Shown here piece after piece: positions 18,320-25,159 of a stretch of DNA of 44,704 bases. The stretch spans positions 1 through 44,704 of the forward strand of contig JALOAH010000033.1 of the NCBI GenBank assembly GCA_023228865.1, in the 5' to 3' direction. The notes beneath the pieces are model-generated. The model was not told the DNA's origin. It saw only the letters and a list, made by a program, of their open reading frames with translations, and did not search any database. The stretch's first letter is position 1. Every line of letters starts with the position of its first letter. This stretch comes from Porticoccaceae bacterium (GTDB taxonomy: Bacteria; Pseudomonadota; Gammaproteobacteria; Pseudomonadales; Porticoccaceae). The position numbers and the translations under genes were made by a program.

Positions 18320-19261
18320 ATGAATACCAATACAGCATGGGATCCCGAAGGCTACGTGCCCGCCACCGATAACGAAAAATGGAATCAGAGCTATTTCTAC
18401 GGCTGTTACGATCCGGAAACCCGCATCGGCTGCATGATTCGCGTCGGCATTCTCGAAAACCAGAAAGAAACCAACGGTTTTGTGATTTTCTTTCGCGACG
18501 GCCAGCCCCTGTTTACCCGCATCAATATGAACCTGCCCTACTTCAAGGAAAGGCTTGCCGACGGCTTTGAAATTGCCGGTGTTCATTTCAGTGCGCCTGA
18601 GCCGCTGCAAAGCTCGCGCATTCAGTTTTCCAGCAAGGACTTTTCCTTTGATCTCACCTGGGAGGGCATTTACAACCCGCCGATGCTCGACTGCGTGGAA
18701 ATGAGCAAGGATCAGGACGGCACATTCGCCAAGGAAATGATGAATGTTCACCTCGAAGGCCCCTACCGCATCACCGGTTCGGTAACCATTCGCGAAGAAG
18801 GTGAAGTCAAGATCAACGGCACCGGCTACCGCGACCTCAGTTACGGCCCCCGCAACTGGGACATCATGCACACCTACCGCCTCGCCTGGCCGTATTTTCC
18901 GGCGAAAAATATCACCTTTGCCACCGTTCACGGCCAGTCTGTTCACGGTCAGTCCGCCTATTTGAAAATGATGCACGACGGCAGCGAATGGCTGGGCGTT
19001 AAGTCCATGACGCCAAAAAATCAGTACTACGATGACAATATGGGCATCAAGGCCATGCACTGGAAAGTGATGGATGAAAAAGATCGCGAGTGGCAATTTA
19101 CCGCGAAAAATATTTTCCGTTGGTTTATTCCCCTGGATACCTTTTGTATGACCGAACAGATTATGGAATACCAGCTTATCGGTGAAAATGGCGAAACCAC
19201 TGTCGGCTACGGCCTCGGCGAATGCGGCTATCGCTTTCCGTTTAAAGGTAATGGCGGTTGA
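18320..19261 (+). CDS. DUF7065/DUF7064-like protein, short type, copy 2
   Basis: A 313-residue paralogue of the preceding gene. It shares DPEGYVPATDNEKWNQS, NVHLEGPYRITGSVTIR, GTGYRDLSYGPRNWD and LAWPYFPAKNITFATVHG. Both end in a GNGG tail. No signal peptide or membrane segment is present. Conservation is strongest around the Asp-Ser-Gly-Arg motif, which marks the probable ligand pocket. A purine-rich ACGAGG lies eight bases before the start. The 191-bp gap from the first copy is filled with REP sequence, so the tandem pair is older than the REP insertions or tolerated them. Confidence 0.75.
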   Translation: MNTNTAWDPEGYVPATDNEKWNQSYFYGCYDPETRIGCMIRVGILENQKETNGFVIFFRDGQPLFTRINMNLPYFKERLADGFEIAGVHFSAPEPLQSSRIQFSSKDFSFDLTWEGIYNPPMLDCVEMSKDQDGTFAKEMMNVHLEGPYRITGSVTIREEGEVKINGTGYRDLSYGPRNWDIMHTYRLAWPYFPAKNITFATVHGQSVHGQSAYLKMMHDGSEWLGVKSMTPKNQYYDDNMGIKAMHWKVMDEKDREWQFTAKNIFRWFIPLDTFCMTEQIMEYQLIGENGETTVGYGLGECGYRFPFKGNGG

Positions 19262-19356
19262 ACGGCGCGCTGCCGAAAAAATTCGCTATCGAATACAGAT
19301 TTTAAAAAGTTATCTAGCGTTAAATGAAACTGAGTTAATGCCAAAACTACGATTTC

Positions 19357-19441
19357 CGTCATTCCCGCGCAGGCGGGAATCCAGTGTTCTCAAAATTACG
19401 GAGCCGCTGGTTCCCCGCCTGCGCGGGGATGACGAAATTAA
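19357..19441. repeat. Inverted repeat related to MITE-like elements, copy 3
   Basis: GTCATTCCCGCGCAGGCGGG and the facing CCCCGCCTGCGCGGGGATGAC form a large palindrome. The core matches the 10987 and 25044 elements, but the AAACTCTGAT ends are missing. An in-frame start inside it would add 33 residues to the next gene; those residues are repeat-derived and not credible. Confidence 0.6.
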
Positions 19442-19482
19442 ATCGTCACCGCTCACCTAAAACATACACAGGTACAGTTGCC

Positions 19483-20490
19483 ATGATTACAGATCAGGAT
19501 ACCGAATATCACATCCCCCCGGACATCAACTACAAGTTCGCAGAAACCAATTATTTTATCGCCGTGATTCCCGAGGAGCGCATTCTCGCCACCTTTTACA
19601 CGGTGACCCGCAAAAGCGTTGGTGTCTGCCTTGTCGACGTTGCCATCTACGGCTGCCTCAGCGATAACCGCGCCGAAATGCTCTATCTGGATTCTCAGCA
19701 GCAATTGCCCGCACCGGAAAAACTCTCCCGCTTCGAAACCCCCAACGGCATGAAAGTAACAGCAAAAAACGCTCGGGAATATGAGTTGGATTATGTGGGT
19801 TTTGACGATACCGAAGCCCACCTCTCCTTTGTCGGCCTTCACGAGCCTTTCGACATTCACGACCCCAGACTCAGTCCCAAAGCCACCCCCGATGACGACA
19901 AAGCGCGGGAGGAAGGCTCCGGCCTCGGCAAAGCCTACGGCAACCATTTCGACCTCACCTGCAGAGCCCAGGGCACCCTGAAAATTCGCGGCAAAACCTA
20001 CAAAGTTGACTGCATCACCACTATGGATCACAGCTGGGGCGAACGCTGCGAAGCCGGGCTCCGCGCCATGACCTGGATGAACGCCAATTTCAGCGAAAAT
20101 TACGGCCTGCACTGGATCACGTCCCTGGATTTCACCAAGCCCGCCGACCAGCAACACAAGCTTGCCCACGGCTATGTTTTTGAGAGCGGCGAGCTTTATG
20201 GCCTCACCGACCTTGAACTCAAATCCAACCGCCTCGGCACCATCAGTGTCGCCCTCGACCTTGAAGCCACCGATGTCCGTGGCAAAAAGCACGTCATGTA
20301 CGGCACGCCATTGGTGGGCGCGCCCTGGTCCTGTTACACCCAGATCATGCTCTATGTCGCCATGACCCGCTGGATCACCGACAAAGGGGAAATCGGCTAT
20401 GGCCTCAATATGGAAAACTACCCCTTCGACATGATGGCGCGCCTGCGGGGCAGACGCTGGACAGAATTGCCGGGGAATTTAAATACCTGA
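19483..20490 (+). CDS. DUF7065/DUF7064-like protein, long type, copy 1
   Basis: A 335-residue protein with the N-terminus MITDQDTEYHIPPDINYKFA and the motif AETNYFIAVIPEERILA. Its second half has KVDCITTMDHSWGERCEAG, the DHSWG-x-R form of the motif seen in the short types. It is therefore a separate subfamily of the same fold. The closest relative is the protein at 22568, which shares the start, the PEERLFA-like stretch, the HDPFDIHD-like segment and a C-terminal LRGRRW. The ATG at 19483 is chosen because the paralogue begins at the same point. Last gene of the plus-strand set; role unknown. Confidence 0.75.
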   Translation: MITDQDTEYHIPPDINYKFAETNYFIAVIPEERILATFYTVTRKSVGVCLVDVAIYGCLSDNRAEMLYLDSQQQLPAPEKLSRFETPNGMKVTAKNAREYELDYVGFDDTEAHLSFVGLHEPFDIHDPRLSPKATPDDDKAREEGSGLGKAYGNHFDLTCRAQGTLKIRGKTYKVDCITTMDHSWGERCEAGLRAMTWMNANFSENYGLHWITSLDFTKPADQQHKLAHGYVFESGELYGLTDLELKSNRLGTISVALDLEATDVRGKKHVMYGTPLVGAPWSCYTQIMLYVAMTRWITDKGEIGYGLNMENYPFDMMARLRGRRWTELPGNLNT

Positions 20491-20550
20491 GGCGGAACCT
20501 GCTGCTTCTCGTTGCCAGGCTTCGGCGTGGAAATGCACACCTACGCACAC

Positions 20551-20580
20551 TCCTCCGTGCCCACGCGGGAGCTTGGGCAC
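20551..20580. repeat. GTGCCC...GGGCAC hairpin
   Basis: A 6-bp perfect stem (GTGCCC 20557-20562, GGGCAC 20575-20580) around ACGCGGGAGCTT, 60 bp past the stop of the long DUF7064-like gene. It resembles the dispersed palindromes that read as 'cgtgcccacgcgggagcgtgg' in other gammaproteobacteria. No T tract follows, so a terminator role is uncertain. Confidence 0.4.
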
Positions 20581-20620
20581 CAGAAAGCCGGGATATTGCC
20601 CGCCCTGTAAAATCTTAAAG

Positions 20621-20729
20621 CATCGCCAGCAGGGCTGGCTCCTACCGAAAAATCATTTATTGGTTGGTAGCAGCTCTGCTGGCGATGGCGCTTCCATAAA
20701 ACAAAATCAAACTGAAAGAGTACTCGCTG
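20621..20729. repeat. BIME element, copy 4
   Basis: Facing REP cores CATCGCCAGCAGGGCTGGCT (20621) and GTAGCAGCTCTGCTGGCGAT (20667) are joined by AAAAATCATTTATT, as at 13426-13440. The right end, TCAAACTGAAAGAGTACTCG, matches 2224-2244. This end overlaps the 3' end of the small helical protein gene on the minus strand and supplies its last codons and stop. Confidence 0.75.
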
Positions 20730-21255
20730 TTTTTAAAATAGCTTCCAGCTCAGGGACAGCGTCCTTATCTGATTCCCAATTCTGGGGCTTACACCAGGCG
20801 CGACGAATATCGACAATAGCCCGCGAATGCCTGTGTACCACCTGCTCAATTAATTTCCGCAATCCAGGTTCTGCTTTTCTTAGGCTCCGGGTTATGCGAC
20901 TGATCTCCGCTTTCAATAAAACGCTGATTTCGTCCAACTCTTGATTGGTGGCGTTGGGGTTATCCAAACACAACTGAGCATCTGCGGTGGCGGTTGACAG
21001 TATGTCAGCCTCAATATTGTTTGCAGAAAGCAGTGACAGAATTTCAGCACCCATAAAAGTATACTGCTGGAGTTCATAACGGGTGCGATCTCTAGAGAAA
21101 TTAATACGCTGAGTGAGAAACTCCAGATACTTCGCCAGCAGCGCAACCTGTTCGCACGCCAGAGAATCACCGGTTTTTTCAACTGCGGGGCCAATCACCT
21201 GATTGATCGAGTTGATACAGGCGCCAAGGCCGTTGATTATGCGATCGCTCATCAA
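20707..21255 (-). CDS. Small helical kinase-accessory protein 3 (LvaB/DUF6285-like)
   Basis: A 182-residue helical protein, the most divergent of the three partners. It keeps the N-terminal pattern INQVIGPAVEKTGDSLACEQ, then VALLAKYLEFLTQRI, and the C-terminal RRAWCKPQNWESDKDAVPEL; the GFEPDP of the other copies has become NWESDK. The final residues ASTLSV and the stop lie inside the BIME end at 20707-20729, so the repeat has replaced the original tail. The start overlaps the kinase stop by 4 bp. Interaction with kinase 3 is inferred from the arrangement repeated in all three pairs. Confidence 0.7.
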   Translation of the reverse strand: MMSDRIINGLGACINSINQVIGPAVEKTGDSLACEQVALLAKYLEFLTQRINFSRDRTRYELQQYTFMGAEILSLLSANNIEADILSTATADAQLCLDNPNATNQELDEISVLLKAEISRITRSLRKAEPGLRKLIEQVVHRHSRAIVDIRRAWCKPQNWESDKDAVPELEAILKTASTLSV

Positions 21256-22523
21256 TATCTCTCCTCAAGTATGTTCAGTAAATCATGGGCATTGGGATAT
21301 GCAGCACCCTCGACGAGGACGAGAACAATGTCCTGATGAGACTTGCCAAGACGCACCACCCGATAGGTGGAGGCAATGGGACCAACCATCGACTGGTACG
21401 TATTGAGAACACGGAAATAATGCAGCCGTTTCGGATCAATATCGAGACCGGAAAAGCGTTGGTAATCGTCAAAGAATTGCTGCTCTGGAACCAGCCCGCT
21501 GACAAGAAATGTTTTGCCATCTTCTGCCAGGCTGCCAAATAGCCGGGATGTTGCCCAGGCGAGGTCGCGATGTCTGTCGCCTATGTAACAGCGCTCCCAA
21601 TCGAGCCAGCCAGTAATCTTTCCTTCATCTTCATTAAAGAGAAAATTCCCGGCGCGATAATCACCATGCAAAATACTGGCGTGATCCAAGACTGGCATAT
21701 TGTCTTCCAGCCAATTAGCCACAGACTCCACCAGAGGCATATCTTCACCGCGATCCTCTTCCCAGACTCGCCGTGCACGGTTGAGTTGCCACAGGGAAGC
21801 TTGGGTAGTGCCCTCTTTGGGCTTATTAAAAGAACCCAGATCCGCATTACGCCAGTCGTAAGTGTGAATGGCTGCAAGATGGCGCGTAAACTGAGGCCCT
21901 AATTCAGCCCGCAATTGCGGACTGAATTGAGTGCCTATGCCGCTTACTCGAGAGCGATCCATGGAGGGCTTTGCTCTACCGGTAATAAAGCCATAAACAA
22001 TTGCAGGTTCTGGAAACCACTGCCCTTCAGGATCCATCCAGTAGCTTCTTGGCACGGGAACAACATCGGCTATAGCGCGAATAATCTCAAACTCTCTGCG
22101 CCTGCTGGTGGCATTAAGGGATTCCGCAGGCTCCATGCGCACAACAAGCTGATCCGTTGAGCGGCCGCGCTCTGGGTCAATCCAGTCCAGGGTAAAACCG
22201 AACTGAATTTTCGATGCGCCCCCGGTTAACCAGCATTCATCTTTGACACTGAATTCACCCTTTACATGGGCATTGAGAAAAGCGTGTACATACCCCGACA
22301 TTTCTTCCAGGGTCGGCATTTTGTAGGAACCCAAGGCACGGCGCTGCATTTTCCGCGTCAGCATAAGGTCGAATTCGTCTTCCACCGGATAGATATTGCG
22401 TATTGCCTGCACATCGGCATCCGCTGGAGCATCACGCCATTGCTTTGCCCCTTCTGCCTCTGCCGGATAAAAAATATCCGGTGAGGGCAATACAGAGGAC
22501 TGCTTAAATTTAACATCAGTCAT
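21252..22523 (-). CDS. APH-family phosphotransferase 3 (LvaA-like)
   Basis: A 423-residue paralogue of the two plus-strand kinases. HGDYRAGN begins at His286 (Asp288 as base) and DWERCYIGDRHRDL at Asp309 or nearby. GGASKIQFGFTLDW and VPVPRSYWMDPEGQWFPEPA are diagnostic of the group. The N-terminal extension of about 25 residues is absent from copies 1 and 2. It lies 44 bp after the long DUF7064-like gene and overlaps its small partner by 4 bp. It is thus part of the minus-strand operon MFS, DUF7064-like, kinase, partner, which converges on the plus-strand set. Confidence 0.85.
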   Translation of the reverse strand: MTDVKFKQSSVLPSPDIFYPAEAEGAKQWRDAPADADVQAIRNIYPVEDEFDLMLTRKMQRRALGSYKMPTLEEMSGYVHAFLNAHVKGEFSVKDECWLTGGASKIQFGFTLDWIDPERGRSTDQLVVRMEPAESLNATSRRREFEIIRAIADVVPVPRSYWMDPEGQWFPEPAIVYGFITGRAKPSMDRSRVSGIGTQFSPQLRAELGPQFTRHLAAIHTYDWRNADLGSFNKPKEGTTQASLWQLNRARRVWEEDRGEDMPLVESVANWLEDNMPVLDHASILHGDYRAGNFLFNEDEGKITGWLDWERCYIGDRHRDLAWATSRLFGSLAEDGKTFLVSGLVPEQQFFDDYQRFSGLDIDPKRLHYFRVLNTYQSMVGPIASTYRVVRLGKSHQDIVLVLVEGAAYPNAHDLLNILEERY

Positions 22524-22567
22524 TTTATAAATCGCTCTTGGTGTTTAGTGCTCGAATTGGTTACCAC

Positions 22568-23572
22568 TCAGCCTGTTAATGCAGGGATGGGGTCATTCCA
22601 GCGGCGACCGCGCAGTTCTGCTTCAAGGGGAAGTGAATGATTGTCCTGGAATACACCGTGACCAATCTGGCCTTGAAGCTCCCATTCAACAAGGCCTACC
22701 CAGCAAATGGCCGGGGCGAAAACTCTCCACGGCCCGCCGGAAATGGGCACACCGCGAAGGCGGTAATGATTCCCACGCACATCGGTGACAAGTGCCTGAA
22801 TTTGTATTGGCACAATACCCAACCGAATTGTGGTCATTTTTACATCGGCAAGGGCATGCACATTGCCTTTATCCAGCAAATAGCCATGGGCAAAGGTTTG
22901 ATCTTCTCCAGCAAGTTTGGTGGGATCGAGGTGGCCATGAAAACGGAAACACAGGTCTTTACCAAATGACGCCCAGGTGGAATTCATCGGCGGAATCGCT
23001 GTATCCGGACGCGGCCCCCAACTGTGGTTCATACGATCAATCACATCGACTTTATACTCCTTGCCACGAAGAATTAATGAACCCTTGGTATGGCAATGCA
23101 TATCAAAGTGGCCTTTGTAACAGCTGCCCATGGCGCTTCGCGCCAACTGTTCTTCCTCGGTTTTTCCTGCCAGGGGATTTTGGTTGGAATCGTGAATATC
23201 AAAGGGATCCATAATGCCAATCATATCGACATGAATTTCAGTACCGTTGGCGCCCACATAATCAACACGATAATCCCGGGGGGGATTTACAGCAACCACT
23301 TCAAGACCGTTAGGCCCCTTGATGTGGGAAAATCGTTCCGGCGCGGGCAAATGAAATTGAGTGTCCAAGTGAAGCAACTCAAATTCCGTATTACTGACGC
23401 AACCGTGAACACGAATATCATTGGCCATGGAGCCTAGCACCGGCCTGGTAACCACATAGACATGGGCAAAGAGACGCTCTTCCGGTATGGAAATTGGCAG
23501 ATAGTAGGTTTCCGCCCAGGAATAATCCGTGGAACCTTCGTGGTGGTATTCCAAATCACTGGCAATAATCAA
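22568..23572 (-). CDS. DUF7065/DUF7064-like protein, long type, copy 2
   Basis: A 334-residue paralogue of the protein at 19483. It has AETYYLPISIPEERLFAHVY near the N-terminus, MDPFDIHDSNQNP in the middle, and KVDVIDRMNHSWGPRPDTA (NHSWG-x-R). The end, ELRGRRWNDPIP, matches LRGRRWTELP of copy 1. It is encoded 24 bp after the MFS gene and 44 bp before kinase 3. Placement between a transporter and a kinase suggests that it binds or transforms the imported compound, but nothing in the sequence fixes the chemistry. Confidence 0.75.
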   Translation of the reverse strand: MIIASDLEYHHEGSTDYSWAETYYLPISIPEERLFAHVYVVTRPVLGSMANDIRVHGCVSNTEFELLHLDTQFHLPAPERFSHIKGPNGLEVVAVNPPRDYRVDYVGANGTEIHVDMIGIMDPFDIHDSNQNPLAGKTEEEQLARSAMGSCYKGHFDMHCHTKGSLILRGKEYKVDVIDRMNHSWGPRPDTAIPPMNSTWASFGKDLCFRFHGHLDPTKLAGEDQTFAHGYLLDKGNVHALADVKMTTIRLGIVPIQIQALVTDVRGNHYRLRGVPISGGPWRVFAPAICWVGLVEWELQGQIGHGVFQDNHSLPLEAELRGRRWNDPIPALTG

Positions 23573-23596
23573 AATAACTTCTCCTTTTTAAGTGGA

Positions 23597-24892
23597 TTAA
23601 TCGTAAATTTTTTCGCCGGAAGCGAATAACAGATAAAAAATCAGGCCAAAAAATGTAATACCCGCAGTGACCTGAAAAACCATGGCCCAGGAACCTGTGG
23701 TCTGTAGAATAAGGCCGCTGATGTAAACGCCAACTATGCCTGGAATGGTTCCCGCCGTATTGGTAATACCCATCAGTTTTCCCGCATGGCGGGGAGCAAT
23801 ATCCATATGATTGACAAGAAATCCACCTGCAGCGAATGCACCAAAACTGACACCAATGCACATAATAGAAATTGCAGCTGCAAGGGTTTCAACCTCACCG
23901 ACAATCATAAATGCGATAACCGGACCACTGAATCCTATGAATTGCATAATTTTGCGCACACGGGTTACGTTCATTCCTTTGATGATTAATTTGTCGGCTA
24001 TTCGCCCCGCAAAATTCATCCCCACAAATAAACAAATATGCGGCAACATGGTAAAAATACCAATTGATGCAAAATCGACACCCAAGCCCTTATTAACAAA
24101 CGTTGGTAGCCAAGACAGCAAAACGTAGAACGACCAGTTAAAGCAAAAATGCGCAACAATAATCGCCCACACAGGGCGCTGTTTTAACAAATCCAGAATA
24201 CGGGGCGAGTTATTCGCGGTTATAACTACTGGCGGCAAGCCAGAATTAATTTCTTCTATTTCTTTTGGGGAAATTGTCGGGTGCTTTTTCGGGTCAGAAG
24301 TAATCAGCTTTTGCCAGAATAGCCACCAGACAAAGCCAACACCGCTGAAAAGATAAAAGGACCACTCCCAACCATAATATTGAACAATAATCGGCGTCAC
24401 CAAAATCGCAAATACGGTCCCCAATGAGTAAAAACTGGAGTTGAGTGCAATAGCGCGGGAGCGCTCTTGATGAGGCATCCAGCGCCCGACCAGGCTATAT
24501 ACAGATGGAATGGCGACGGCCTCCCCGGCACCCATCAAGATACGCGACAACAGCAATGCGGCAAGACCCAGAGCCGCTGCAGGAGGGGTCAACAGGGTAA
24601 ACAGTGACCACCACAAAACACCTACACCGAGAACAATTTTTCCACCAAAGCGATCCGCCAACCAGCCGCCAACAATTTGCATCATCATGTAGCCGATAAA
24701 AAATGACGATAAAATCAGCCCCTGTGTTTGCGTGTCCCACCCGTGGTCTTTTGCCATGGGAATAATAGCAATGGAGATATTGACGCGATCCACATAACAG
24801 ATAAACGTCGCCAATGCGCAAAGTGCGAGCACTGTATAGCGCTTGCGCCAAAAACCCCGAGGGGATTCTGTCTTGATGATTTTCTCGACCAT
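23597..24892 (-). CDS. MFS transporter, anion:cation symporter type
   Basis: A 431-residue inner-membrane transporter with about 12 hydrophobic segments. FICYVDRVNISIAIIPMAKD in the first segment and GGWLADRFGGK after the second are hallmarks of the ACS (SLC17-like) branch of the major facilitator superfamily, which moves organic anions with protons. The loop near residue 200 (KKHPTISPKEIEEINSG) is the usual cytoplasmic centre. It is first in the minus-strand operon, and the receptor at 25160 lies upstream with a MITE-like element in the 267-bp gap. Uptake of an organic acid delivered by the receptor is a reasonable inference. Confidence 0.88.
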   Translation of the reverse strand: MVEKIIKTESPRGFWRKRYTVLALCALATFICYVDRVNISIAIIPMAKDHGWDTQTQGLILSSFFIGYMMMQIVGGWLADRFGGKIVLGVGVLWWSLFTLLTPPAAALGLAALLLSRILMGAGEAVAIPSVYSLVGRWMPHQERSRAIALNSSFYSLGTVFAILVTPIIVQYYGWEWSFYLFSGVGFVWWLFWQKLITSDPKKHPTISPKEIEEINSGLPPVVITANNSPRILDLLKQRPVWAIIVAHFCFNWSFYVLLSWLPTFVNKGLGVDFASIGIFTMLPHICLFVGMNFAGRIADKLIIKGMNVTRVRKIMQFIGFSGPVIAFMIVGEVETLAAAISIMCIGVSFGAFAAGGFLVNHMDIAPRHAGKLMGITNTAGTIPGIVGVYISGLILQTTGSWAMVFQVTAGITFFGLIFYLLFASGEKIYD

Positions 24893-25043
24893 CAGTTTGC
24901 CTATTCAGGTTTTTATAGTATTGATGCCATGGGTGCAAAATCGGTGGCGCTTTACCACCAGGCACCTATGGCGATAATGGCTAGTGCCGATAGCGAGCTG
25001 CACGGCACCGGTGCCGCGCAGCTCCCCAGGTGTTTACTGAGAG

Positions 25044-25148
25044 AAACTCTGATCAATGTCATTCCCGCGTCGGTAGGAATCCATAATCCCTGGATTTTTC
25101 TGCACGCCCGCTCAGACGGGCGTGCAGAAAATAGAATCCATCAGAGTT
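25044..25148. repeat. MITE-like inverted-repeat element, copy 2
   Basis: About 105 bp with end AAACTCTGATCAAT and the matching, slightly decayed far end ATCAGAGTT. Subterminal arms are CATTCCCGCG and the strong palindrome CTGCACGCCCGCTCAGACGGGCGTGCAG. It lies just past the receptor stop codon (25160, minus strand) and before the MFS gene. The GC-rich palindrome may terminate or protect the receptor transcript. Confidence 0.7.
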
Positions 25149-25159
25149 GCCTTTGAGGG

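Noticed and set aside
13358..20729. CRISPR array
   Set aside because: The repeats are palindromic REP cores at irregular spacing without unique spacers of constant length.
13691..22523. Aminoglycoside resistance kinases
   Set aside because: The APH fold is present, but the tight small partner, tandem duplication and catabolic context fit LvaA/ACAD10-type kinases. No resistance-type neighbour or integron is present.
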